This document shows positions 15,745 through 22,818 of a stretch of 53,377 nt of DNA, in pieces. Within the stretch, counting starts at the first letter, position 1. The number at the start of each line of letters is the position of its first letter. The notes under the pieces were generated by a model, which saw nothing but the letters and a program-made list of their open reading frames with translations, had not been told where the DNA came from and made no database searches. Both the position numbers and the translations under genes were made by a program. The stretch comes from a virus: positions 1 through 53,377 of IMG/VR virus record IMGVR_UViG_3300023296_001269; one strand, given 5' to 3'.

Positions 15745-16183
15745 CTACTCCAACATGATTCCACGTAACTCCCGCCCGCTAAACCCAGGAACTACTTCTT
15801 CTGCTTGAGATACTGTGTTGATTAACATACCGTTTGTCTTTTTAGCGGTACAGGTTTTTATACCCATCATGTCATTGGTATGTTTGCACTGCCGTAGTTT
15901 TCCGGTCCGTTTTATAGCCCATCCTGGACAATTACAGCTACAGCGTAGCTCGTCAGTGCCCCTGTCCCTTCCATTTTACTGTTGTGTATTGGGAGAGGCC
16001 ATTACTACTTTCCCAATTTTCTGCCTCAATAGGTATCTGGGCCATGCCGTATACCAGCATGTTCCCGCTGGAGAAAGTAACCCCGTCTTCATTTTCTACG
16101 GACGCGTAATCCACGTGCACCTGGTTATCGGCTATAAGCCGGGAACTTGTTTCTTCTTCAGACTCTGTTCGTTGTCGTGTCAT
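15745..16183 (-). CDS. SWIM zinc-finger protein, joined by +1 frameshift
   Basis: Frame 1 (16183-15953) encodes MTRQRTES ... YTTVKWKGQGH and then UGA. The +1 frame continues directly with DELRCSCNCPGW and reaches a TAG at 15745. Joining them at CAC-UGA-C gives 145 residues with a SWIM motif CxCx15CxH (CSC ... CKH), a zinc-binding unit for DNA or protein. The strand before the finger (YTTVKW) comes from frame 1 and the finger from the other frame, so they look like one domain. The site resembles the prfB +1 site: a codon, UGA, C, with AGGG-type purine runs just upstream. No start codon precedes the second frame. Error or mutation cannot be excluded. Confidence 0.6.
15950..15970 (-). promoter_or_regulatory. 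Candidate +1 frameshift site
   Basis: On the minus strand the sequence reads AAGGGACAGGGG, CAC, then TGAC. The in-frame TGA ends frame 1 and skipping its T gives GAC, Asp. In prfB the site is AGGGGG, 3 nt, CUU, UGA, C, so this is similar but the purine run sits closer. Function as a shift site is inference. Confidence 0.4.
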
Positions 16184-16203
16184 GGTAACCTACATAAATG
16201 CTA

Positions 16204-16242
16204 AGAAAAAAAGATAGCTGCCGCCCCGCAGGAGGGCGGCAG
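16204..16242 (-). terminator. Rho-independent terminator
   Basis: A 9-bp stem CTGCCGCCC/GGGCGGCAG (16218-16226 with 16234-16242) followed in the minus direction by a run of T residues (the A-run on the plus strand, 16205-16212). It lies just after the stop of the 418-residue gene and upstream of the SWIM gene, so it ends that transcript. Confidence 0.8.
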
Positions 16243-16247
16243 GGAGC

Positions 16248-17504
16248 TTATAAATCAATTCCGCGGGTTTCCCGCCCAAACCGGTCAATGTCTGCCGCTG
16301 CCTGTAGCTCGTCTTCCACCTCTGCGGCATACGCGTCAAGGGCAGTGCTGAATCCCTCTGCGGACGCAGCATCATTTATTAAATCTTTTGGGGCGGTAAT
16401 ATCCAGTTGCCCCTCCATTTCTGTTATTTTATTTAATAGCCCGTCATTGGCGACAAAATCGAACACGCGGATCTTTGCAATAGCCTCTCTGACGGGACGG
16501 AACGATGCAGTGGTCACCCTCCCGTTACGGGCAATCAGTTCTTTCAGATTGCTCATTGCCTGCGCTAACTGTTGCCGCGGCCCACGGATCATTTCTTCAA
16601 TAGCCTCGTTAACCCTGCGTTGGCATGATTCCTCTAAAAGATTCTGGTGTGCGGTCATGTGGGCCGCTAGCGTTTCACGGGTCATCTTTTGTGGTTTATT
16701 CCCCGCTAGCTCTACAGGGACAACATCCAGATGGAATTTGTCCCTGATAGCCTCTCTGGTCTGCGGAAGTCGATCTGACACCTGATTATAAGTCTGTGGG
16801 TTCTTTACAGCGATCTCCTGCTTGATCGCGTCCCAGCGATTACAGAAGTCTTCCGCCAGGATATGCAATTGATATGCCAGCGATTGTTCTGCGCCTTTGC
16901 TAGCTTCGAATAATGGCATGTTGTTACTTGCAAGGAGGTTGCCGGCGCCGATCGCCACACCGATCTCATCTGTTAGCCGAGACACGTCCGCCCTTGCCTG
17001 CGATAGCCGCCGCGCACATTCTTCCTGTGTGATAGAATCTCCCATCTCGTCGAATTGAGTCAGGGGGTCCCATTCCTGGTATTTTATAATTTCCTCTGTG
17101 TGCAATTTCTTTTGTGCGCGGAGTGTCCCCAAGGTGAGCCCGTAGAGCTCGTCCATCATGTCGTCGATATATTTCTTAGGCACGATACGCACCCCGGTAA
17201 TCGGAAACGGCAGGGAATATTTATCTTTAATATTCTTGAGCCGGGATGCCAGCTTCTGCAGCGTCTTTTTGTATGGGACGCCGTACGCGTCTGTCGGATA
17301 AGTATCCGTCATCAATTTGGCGCTGGGTTGCGTGATTGTGCCTTTTTCCAATGTCTCCCCGTGGGACGTCACTTCGACACTATCGTCGAGTTTGTACATC
17401 CCTTGCCAGTACCCGAACGACGGGGAGAGTAAAATGATATTCTCTTCGAGCACCTGTTGGGTGTTGTGCGCACCTGTTTGTTCTGGTTCCATAATTGTGG
17501 CCAT
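16248..17504 (-). CDS. Hypothetical protein, DUF3150-like by layout
   Basis: 418 residues. The N-terminus (NIILLSPSFGYWQGMYKLDD) is followed by a TLQKLASRLKNIKDKYSLPF region and VRIVPKKYIDDMMDELYGLT, the order seen in DUF3150 phage proteins, whose N-terminal domain is followed by long coiled-coil helices. From about residue 125 to 400 it is mainly helical and charged. Assignment to DUF3150 is tentative. AACAGGTAAT precedes the ATG. It lies between two terminators, so it is a single-gene unit, separate from the neighbouring lipoprotein. Confidence 0.5.
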   Translation of the reverse strand: MATIMEPEQTGAHNTQQVLEENIILLSPSFGYWQGMYKLDDSVEVTSHGETLEKGTITQPSAKLMTDTYPTDAYGVPYKKTLQKLASRLKNIKDKYSLPFPITGVRIVPKKYIDDMMDELYGLTLGTLRAQKKLHTEEIIKYQEWDPLTQFDEMGDSITQEECARRLSQARADVSRLTDEIGVAIGAGNLLASNNMPLFEASKGAEQSLAYQLHILAEDFCNRWDAIKQEIAVKNPQTYNQVSDRLPQTREAIRDKFHLDVVPVELAGNKPQKMTRETLAAHMTAHQNLLEESCQRRVNEAIEEMIRGPRQQLAQAMSNLKELIARNGRVTTASFRPVREAIAKIRVFDFVANDGLLNKITEMEGQLDITAPKDLINDAASAEGFSTALDAYAAEVEDELQAAADIDRFGRETRGIDL

Positions 17505-17530
17505 TTGTATTACCTGTTTGTATGCTGGTT

Positions 17531-17573
17531 AAAAAACCAAGGCCTCTCATATAGAAAAGGCCTTGGCGATTTT
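17531..17573. terminator. Hairpin terminator, likely minus strand
   Basis: Inverted repeat CCAAGGCCT ... AGGCCTTGG (17537-17545 with 17558-17566). On the minus strand the stem is followed by TTTTTT, so it ends the transcript of the small lipoprotein gene. The plus direction also has a T-run nearby (ATTTTTCG). Confidence 0.75.
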
Positions 17574-17608
17574 TCGAATGTCTCTTTTGCAGCTCTGCTT
17601 ACACTGTT

Positions 17609-17854
17609 TTAAATTTTTTCTGTGTAAGTCTTTCTTGTTTTGTCTTTATTTACTGTAGTATTACGGAGCCACCCAGGTTTGATTAACCGGAACTGTTTCT
17701 GGGAAGCGGCGGGTTCTGTAGTTTGCATAAAGACTACAGGGCTGCTTTGCCATTGCGTCATTGGGCTATCCGTAGGGGCGAATGTATTACACCCCGTCAG
17801 CGTAACCAGGAGGAACAGGCTGCAAAGTACAGCCAAGATGTGTCTTATAGGCAT
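17609..17854 (-). CDS. Small lipoprotein
   Basis: 81 residues with an N-terminal signal (MPIRHILAVLCSLFLLVTLTGC) ending in a lipobox LTGC at residue 22, so it is probably exported and lipidated. The mature part is short, Pro- and Thr-containing, with a basic C-terminus (DKTRKTYTEK). Its function cannot be told; phage lipoproteins of this size include spanin subunits and superinfection-exclusion proteins. It lies upstream of a terminator. Confidence 0.7.
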   Translation of the reverse strand: MPIRHILAVLCSLFLLVTLTGCNTFAPTDSPMTQWQSSPVVFMQTTEPAASQKQFRLIKPGWLRNTTVNKDKTRKTYTEKI

Positions 17855-17911
17855 GTTTTCTTTCCTTTGTGAAAATTGTTGCAGAAAGTAACGTAATTAT
17901 GTATTGCGTAA

Positions 17912-18316
17912 TTAAATAGGCGTAGGATTCGCAGTACAGCTGCTGCACGTGGGGATGTTGTGGGCGTGCAACCAGTTGACTTCTGTCTCCAGTGCGGTGT
18001 CCCGTTGGTCGGGATTATAGGGCCCCAACACGGTATCATGCCCAGTAGGCGTCATATCAGCGAACCAGTGGGACGCGTATTTTTGCAGGATCTGCCACTG
18101 CGTTCCTGCGACAATCTCTGCATATTCGTATCCAAGATGCGACAGCGCTGCCTGACTTAATGCAGCGCCGGGTTCTACATGTGATGCCCGCACAGTAGTC
18201 ACTGCCCCCACCGCAGGCAGCATCTTTGCCACCCCCGCATCGTACACAGCCCGTACTTCTTGGGAGCCGTCGTGAATACCGTTACGGGGCACAATTATTT
18301 TTGTTGGCTTAGTCAT
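17912..18316 (-). CDS. Hypothetical 134-residue protein
   Basis: The start MTKPTKIIVPRNGIHDGSQE is followed by a mixed alpha/beta-looking region with ALSHLGYEYAEIVAGTQWQI and a short Cys pair at the end (TCSSCTA). There is no signal, and I do not recognise a family. It follows a terminator, so it probably has its own promoter or depends on read-through. Confidence 0.5.
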   Translation of the reverse strand: MTKPTKIIVPRNGIHDGSQEVRAVYDAGVAKMLPAVGAVTTVRASHVEPGAALSQAALSHLGYEYAEIVAGTQWQILQKYASHWFADMTPTGHDTVLGPYNPDQRDTALETEVNWLHAHNIPTCSSCTANPTPI

Positions 18317-18346
18317 AATCGCAGGGCCTTAGTTAGCTGGGGCAAT

Positions 18347-18379
18347 AAAAAAGCAGACAGCGGGGGTACCGTTGCCTGC
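18347..18379 (-). terminator. Rho-independent terminator
   Basis: Minus strand: GCAGGCAACGG, a short loop, then the near-complementary CCGCTGTCTGC, followed by six T. One wobble pair and one mismatch interrupt the stem. It lies between the DUF2997-like gene and the 134-residue gene. Confidence 0.65.
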
Positions 18380-18414
18380 GTATATTTTTTAATGATGGTA
18401 GTGTGTCGCAGGTA

Positions 18415-18630
18415 TTATTCGTCGCCGTCGCTGAGATGCTCGTGCGTCTCTTCGGTATCGTAGAATTCGTTTTTGAGGGTTTCCTCTTCAGCTACCCCGA
18501 TAGCCGCCTCAAATGGGGCAGTGGCTGATTGACAGGTAGTTCCTGTAAACCCACTGGTTTCGAATGACATCTTACGTTCCCCTTTGGAAATACCGACCAG
18601 GGGGATAGTTACTTTAATTTCTTTTGCCAT
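18415..18630 (-). CDS. DUF2997-like protein
   Basis: 71 residues starting MAKEIKVTIPLVGISKGERK (ATG 18630). The middle part, MSFETSGFTGTTCQSATAPF followed by EAAIG, matches the DUF2997 pattern of a conserved Cys in a GF-x-G-x2-C-x2-A stretch before a helix. In cyanobacteria and some phages this protein is encoded with a Ycf46-like AAA ATPase and DUF1257, as here. Its function is not established. The last 25 residues are strongly acidic. A longer frame from 18654 lacks a better ribosome site. Confidence 0.7.
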   Translation of the reverse strand: MAKEIKVTIPLVGISKGERKMSFETSGFTGTTCQSATAPFEAAIGVAEEETLKNEFYDTEETHEHLSDGDE

Positions 18631-18663
18631 GTTAATGGGCCTATTGCTACTCAAATGAAAGAT

Positions 18664-18697
18664 ATAAAAAAGGCAGGACCAAAGTAGTCCTGCCTTT
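18664..18697 (-). terminator. Rho-independent terminator
   Basis: Perfect 11-bp inverted repeat AAAGGCAGGAC ... GTCCTGCCTTT with a 7-nt loop, followed on the minus strand by more T and A residues (TTTTTTATATC). It separates the DUF1257 gene from the DUF2997-like gene, so these two are not simply one transcript. Confidence 0.85.
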
Positions 18698-18718
18698 CCG
18701 TGCCGGGCGAATTACACT

Positions 18719-19084
18719 TTATGCGAAAGCATGCATGCTGAGTTCGATGTCACCATTGTCGAGCTCTTCTTCTGCTACTGTGTACCCTTCGATCGCGGCT
18801 TGATCGTTAAGGGTCTCCACAGAATAGCGTTGGACCAATTTGTCCAACTCAATCTGTTTGCCCCAGTGTTCCCCGTAATTGTCATAACTGACTTCGCCGC
18901 TGTCAGTATTGATGACAACTGGGTAATCCCAGGCTGGGAGGGTGAAGGCGAGGCCTTCGGCTTTTTGTCCGTTGTACAACTTGTGGGTATCTCGCCCCAA
19001 GTTGGTCAGCCCCAGAAATTCTGCTGCCCGCACCAGGCAGGCCTCATTCTTTATTTCAACTTTCGCTTTAACTACGTGACTCAT
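18719..19084 (-). CDS. DUF1257 (Ycf35-like) protein
   Basis: 121 residues starting MSHVVKAKVEIKNEACLVRA (ATG 19084, AAGGAGAGACC upstream). The MSH start, the predicted first beta strand and helix with a Cys, the NTDSGEVSYDNYGEHWG middle and the LVQRYSVETLNDQAAIEGYT C-terminal part follow the DUF1257/Ycf35 pattern. No catalytic residues are known for this family. The gene lies directly after the AAA ATPase gene. Start upstream at 19120 is possible but adds only a poorly conserved tail. Confidence 0.75.
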   Translation of the reverse strand: MSHVVKAKVEIKNEACLVRAAEFLGLTNLGRDTHKLYNGQKAEGLAFTLPAWDYPVVINTDSGEVSYDNYGEHWGKQIELDKLVQRYSVETLNDQAAIEGYTVAEEELDNGDIELSMHAFA

Positions 19085-19118
19085 ACTCGGTCTCTCCTTA
19101 ATAACTTCCATGGAACTC

Positions 19119-19136
19119 ACCCCGGTATCCCGGGGT
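19119..19136. other. Short hairpin in the ATPase-DUF1257 gap
   Basis: A perfect 7-bp stem ACCCCGG/CCGGGGT with a 4-nt loop, placed just upstream of the DUF1257 ribosome site. No T-run follows, so it is not an obvious terminator. It could affect translation or RNA processing; this is inference. Confidence 0.4.
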
Positions 19137-19173
19137 ATAACACGTGTGGGTATCTATTGTATTCAGCGTGCGA

Positions 19174-20862
19174 CTATTCGTCTAGGTCGACGTTCCGCTT
19201 TTGTCGATTGAGGCGTTTCTGTTTCTTCGTTTGCCCCTCGTTTTGAGCAGCAGATACTGGCTCCCCCTTATTTTCGCAAAACTCTCGGATTTCCTTCATC
19301 CCTGCTGGGTCGTGTACCGTCAGTGGGATTACTGACTTGATCGCGTCACGTAACTGGTCAAACGTAGGTGTACCAGTTACCCCTTCAGTGCCTGCAGTTG
19401 CCTCCAGGGCCCTGCCACGGGCATCCACGATCACTTCTTCCAATTCCGCCCCTACGTATCCGTCTGTGTCTTTAATAAGTTGTTCCCAGTCCGCATCGTC
19501 GAACCCTAGCGACGCAGGATCGACACCGCGACGACGAAGATGGATCTCCATAATTTGCCGTCTTTCTGCATCTGCGGGGATATCCGTAAAGAAGATCTTG
19601 TCAAAACGCCCGGCCCGCAGTAATTCCGGAGGTAGCCCTTCGGTACGGTTTAGAGTCATGATACAGAACGTCTTTGACCGGTTCTCTGCTAACCACGTCA
19701 AGATTGTACCAAACACCCGCTGCGTTACACCAGAATCCCCGCGGCTGCCTACCGCATTTCCCAGTGCCTTGTCGGCTTCGTCAATTACCAACACGCAGCC
19801 GCGCTGTGCGTCGATCTGTCGGAGTACGTCGCGTGTTCGTTTTTCGGATTCCCCTACCAGGCTCCCGAACAGCGAACCGATATCCAGGATGTACCCGGGA
19901 AGGTCCATTGCGTGACAAGTAGCTTTCGCCACCATGGACTTTCCAGTTCCAGGTAATCCCAAAAGTACGCAGCCTTTAGGGTAATCAATTTGCAGCTGGC
20001 GTGCTTCGTCTCCGTACGCCAGCTTCCGGCGGGCAAGCCACGTGGTGTAATTTTCGTAACCGCCAATATCCGAGAAAGAGGCTACAGAGTCTACGGGGAT
20101 ATACGTCAAAATCCCCTCTTTCTTGATGATGCCCGCTTTTTCGTCTTTAATGGTATCCAGCATAGCATCTTTGAACCCATCATGAATAATCAGGCAGCGA
20201 GACAGGCAGTTCTCGGCCTCCCCGTGTGTCAGCCCCAGCATGTTGGTCGCCAGGTTTCTGCGGAGTTCCGGGGACAGTGTTGCTTTCCCCGCGGCCTTGC
20301 CTTTTACAGACGTTTGAACAAAGTCCACTGTCTGTAAAAGTGCCTCTTCATCTGGTAAGACAAAATCGATCACGGTGATCGAAGACTTAATTTTATCTGG
20401 GATATTCAGCTGAGAACTGATGATGATGATCGGTGTATGCCGCTTGCTGTTTACAAGATGGTTCCCTTGTTCCAGCGACTTGATGTGTCGTCGCACTGTG
20501 GGGTCCTTCATATAGTCATCCAGATCCCGGAAGACTAACATCAAGTCACCGCTGATAAGCGACTTGTCGGCAACGGCTCCCAGTGCCTGGATGGGGTTGT
20601 TATACTTGGGCTCGCTCAATTTCTTTTCTAGCGCCGCAGGGGCGGTAAATCCGCAAGCACTGTCCCAGGTAATAACGCCCCAGTCCATCCGCTGCGCTAA
20701 TCTGTGAAGTTCTGCTTCTGCCCGGCTCTCTTCGCTGGTGTGTACGTACAGAATTTGGTAACCAGCTTTTAAGTGCTGGTGTACGTCTTGCGTGAACTCC
20801 GTGTGCTGGATGGTTTCGGTTGCGTCGGTAGTTGCGGCAGGGGTTGTGACTGTATTGCTCAT
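19174..20862 (-). CDS. Ycf46-like AAA ATPase
   Basis: 562 residues. The N-terminal part (about 30-170; GYQILYVHTSEESRAEAELH, LMLVFRDLDDYM) is the RecA-like degenerate half seen in Ycf46-type ATPases. The AAA domain has Walker A GLPGTGKS (302-309), Walker B VLVIDE (357-362), sensor N405 and arginine finger region LLRAGRFD (about 414-421). It should form a hexamer or similar ring that uses ATP to remodel a partner. In other genomes such ATPases are encoded beside DUF1257 and DUF2997 proteins, as here. The C-terminus is basic (KKQKRLNRQKRN). Confidence 0.88.
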   Translation of the reverse strand: MSNTVTTPAATTDATETIQHTEFTQDVHQHLKAGYQILYVHTSEESRAEAELHRLAQRMDWGVITWDSACGFTAPAALEKKLSEPKYNNPIQALGAVADKSLISGDLMLVFRDLDDYMKDPTVRRHIKSLEQGNHLVNSKRHTPIIIISSQLNIPDKIKSSITVIDFVLPDEEALLQTVDFVQTSVKGKAAGKATLSPELRRNLATNMLGLTHGEAENCLSRCLIIHDGFKDAMLDTIKDEKAGIIKKEGILTYIPVDSVASFSDIGGYENYTTWLARRKLAYGDEARQLQIDYPKGCVLLGLPGTGKSMVAKATCHAMDLPGYILDIGSLFGSLVGESEKRTRDVLRQIDAQRGCVLVIDEADKALGNAVGSRGDSGVTQRVFGTILTWLAENRSKTFCIMTLNRTEGLPPELLRAGRFDKIFFTDIPADAERRQIMEIHLRRRGVDPASLGFDDADWEQLIKDTDGYVGAELEEVIVDARGRALEATAGTEGVTGTPTFDQLRDAIKSVIPLTVHDPAGMKEIREFCENKGEPVSAAQNEGQTKKQKRLNRQKRNVDLDE

Positions 20863-20871
20863 TTTTTCTTT

Positions 20872-21549
20872 CTACTTAAACGAGTTTAACATGTTTGCGA
20901 CGGCTTCGTTTGCAGAGCCGCTGCGCAGTGGTAGGGAGGAAAGTTGCTGCGCCAGCGATTTTAAGTTCGCTTTTACAGCATTGTTAATTTCTTCTGTCTT
21001 TGTAGCCTCCAGCGTGTAGATGGAGTTATACATAATTGGGTCATCAGAAAATTCCTGATTGACAAACGATTGTTGATCCGCCCTGGTAGCAATTCGTAAA
21101 ATATCAGGTGCGTTAATGATCCCTTCTGCGTCTAGTACCAGCCCGATGTAGCCGGTGATTTCTTCCGTAAACGGTGCATCATCCGTGTCTTCAGGAGGAG
21201 AAAGTAACAACGCCTCAGTAACGCCCCACGCGACTTCTGCTGCGTCTGCTGGATCCCAGTTGCGAGGATCGTACGTGTCCCCGGAAAGAATATTGCAGTA
21301 ATTAACAAAGTCAGGTAGAGATTTATAGAAATCATCAGAGGTGATGATATTGATACCTGCCATTAACCGGTCCAGATTGGCCGGATGTATGGTGATATTA
21401 AAATCATCATTGATTTCCATCTGTATGGTTTCTGGTGCCCAGGTAAACCCTTCGGTGCCGTAATTATCCACAAATACCGTGAGTAGTGTAGTGGTAAAAG
21501 CGGCTGGATTACGTAACGCGTCTCTGTGCGTTGCTTTGAAGTCGGGCAT
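20872..21549 (-). CDS. Hypothetical 225-residue protein of the ATPase operon
   Basis: ATG 21549 (MPDFKATHRDALRNPAAFTT), just 1 nt after the upstream stop, with TCTGGAGC before it; a TTG at 21570 is the alternative. It is acidic, mixed alpha/beta in look (MEINDDFNITIHPANLDRLM), with a Tyr/Asn-rich centre, and a C-terminal helix NAVKANLKSLAQQLSSLPLR. No family recognised. It lies directly upstream of the Ycf46-like gene, so the two are probably co-translated. Confidence 0.6.
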   Translation of the reverse strand: MPDFKATHRDALRNPAAFTTTLLTVFVDNYGTEGFTWAPETIQMEINDDFNITIHPANLDRLMAGINIITSDDFYKSLPDFVNYCNILSGDTYDPRNWDPADAAEVAWGVTEALLLSPPEDTDDAPFTEEITGYIGLVLDAEGIINAPDILRIATRADQQSFVNQEFSDDPIMYNSIYTLEATKTEEINNAVKANLKSLAQQLSSLPLRSGSANEAVANMLNSFK

Positions 21550-21550
21550 A

Positions 21551-22000
21551 TTAAGCTCCAGAAGTTTCAAGCCGCGAACAAGCGTGGTGGTTACGCTGGA
21601 ATAAGATAGCCAGGTTGTACGCGAGAGTTTCTAACGGGTAATTTTCCGGTTTCTCTACAGTGTCACCGGAAACTAGGTCTAGCCACCCTGTCACATTATG
21701 AAAGGCGGCGTAACGGCAATCAGCAATAACCAGCATGGGTGGTTGGAGGGTTCGGGCTTGGGCAGCTTTGCCTAGCCCTGTAAGTTGTCCAACTACCAAT
21801 TCGTATAATAAGTTTTTTTGCTCAGGGGCAAGGAACTGCAGTTTATGGATTAACATAAACACCCAGAGACCCAGACAGTGGTCTGCTGTTAATACAGTAT
21901 CCGCGGGCGGCGTCCCTTCCCGCCCAAGTTGCCGAAACGCGGCGCGTAGCTGCAATGCGGATAGTTGTGTTCCGCGTGTAATAGTTTCGACAGTCAACAT
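21551..22000 (-). CDS. Hypothetical 149-residue protein
   Basis: MLTVETITRGTQLSALQLRA starts at the ATG 22000, 1 nt after the upstream stop. It is mostly helical and Leu/Ala-rich (LWVFMLIHKLQFLAPEQKNL; PENYPLETLAYNLAILFQRN) with paired histidines near the C-terminus. Ribosome site weak, so translation may depend on coupling. Unknown function; part of the ATPase operon. Confidence 0.55.
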   Translation of the reverse strand: MLTVETITRGTQLSALQLRAAFRQLGREGTPPADTVLTADHCLGLWVFMLIHKLQFLAPEQKNLLYELVVGQLTGLGKAAQARTLQPPMLVIADCRYAAFHNVTGWLDLVSGDTVEKPENYPLETLAYNLAILFQRNHHACSRLETSGA

Positions 22001-22003
22001 ATA

Positions 22004-22273
22004 TTACAGGCCGCCTGTCAGATTGTAATCACAGCGATAGGCGGCTACTGCCCCACCACGGCCCATGATTAAGTCTTCTGAATATTTTCCGTCCCCGTCT
22101 ACAGGATAGGCGCTCTCATTACCAGAGATACCAGCACGGGAGATTGTGCCTGCAGCAGTGGTGATTGCCAGGTTTTTAGCAGCGGGGGACATTACGTCTT
22201 CCTGGGACGGGCCTTCAATGGTGACGGTCCCCGTCCGTGAGTTCAGATCTTGTGATACTACATGAAGTGTCAT
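22004..22273 (-). CDS. Hypothetical 89-residue protein
   Basis: AAGGAGCCGCAG lies ahead of the ATG 22273. Sequence starts MTLHVVSQDLNSRTGTVTIE, mostly short strands and loops (GDGKYSEDLIMGRGG), with one cysteine. It is the first gene of the ATPase operon in the minus direction. No family recognised. Confidence 0.55.
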   Translation of the reverse strand: MTLHVVSQDLNSRTGTVTIEGPSQEDVMSPAAKNLAITTAAGTISRAGISGNESAYPVDGDGKYSEDLIMGRGGAVAAYRCDYNLTGGL

Positions 22274-22531
22274 ACTGCGGCTCCTTCTTTTATACTTAAA
22301 AATGGTTATTACTTTCGCAATAATACTCTGCCGTCTTTCTTAACGCAATGCCAGCCCCTGCACCTGTACACGCAGTGATCGCCAATAGCTAAGAAAAATT
22401 GTACAGGGATAGCGGGAAAATAACGCAGCAGACCATTGGAGAGCATGAGGAAAATACTTACAGTAAGTAAAAAGTTCTTACGTAAATAAAGTCCTCACGC
22501 CCACCAATGGTCGCTAAACGGATCCGTCGCC

Positions 22532-22726
22532 TCAGTCCTCGACCGGGAAGGTCGAGCATTGTCTCACGAGCTCGTTGCGGGTCGCAATAACCCGCCCTGA
22601 GATCACGGTGTACGCGTAACTTTTTGTCACGCGTACCTTCGGTACTGGTTGTTTTTCGATTGCGTTCGGTGTAAACCGAATAGGGGATTGCCGGCGGACC
22701 GGCAGATGTAGGTGATATTCCGCCAT
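22532..22726 (-). CDS. Possible small protein overlapping the hairpin array
   Basis: A 64-residue frame (MAEYHLHLPVRRQSPIRFTP) with AGAAGGAAG before the ATG at 22726. It is basic and mixed. A longer frame to 22769 (start near AAGGAG but not before it) and a 41-residue frame starting ATGGGCCCC are alternatives. All lie over the six perfect hairpins, so the segment may be structured RNA and not a gene. On the 3' side, 22274-22460 has no convincing gene. Confidence 0.35.
   Translation of the reverse strand: MAEYHLHLPVRRQSPIRFTPNAIEKQPVPKVRVTKSYAYTVISGRVIATRNELVRQCSTFPVED
22538..22703. ncRNA. Array of six perfect hairpins
   Basis: Six perfect stems lie in series: 22538-22556 (CTCGACC/GGTCGAG), 22577-22595 (GCGGGT/ACCCGC), 22610-22636 (GTACGCGT/ACGCGTAC), 22633-22645 (GTACC/GGTAC, sharing GTAC with the previous one), 22665-22680 (TTCGGT/ACCGAA, loop GTAA) and 22690-22703 (GCCGG/CCGGC, loop CGGA). 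So many exact stems suggest a structured RNA or a structured DNA element. No known RNA family is recognised. Confidence 0.45.
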
Positions 22727-22818
22727 CTTTTCTTCCTTCTAGAGGGGCCCATATGATTGGCTCCTTCATCGTTAAACTACGGGTGTGAAGTAACTTATGC
22801 TAAAATAGCTAACACAGA

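Noticed and set aside
22300-22460. 45-residue ORF (MLSNGLLRYFPAIPVQFFLA) on the minus strand
   Set aside because: It has no ribosome site and its sequence is not distinctive.
22538-22703. Hairpin array as a CsrB-type CsrA sponge
   Set aside because: Only two of six loops on the plus strand carry GGA and none on the minus strand, so I would not call it that.
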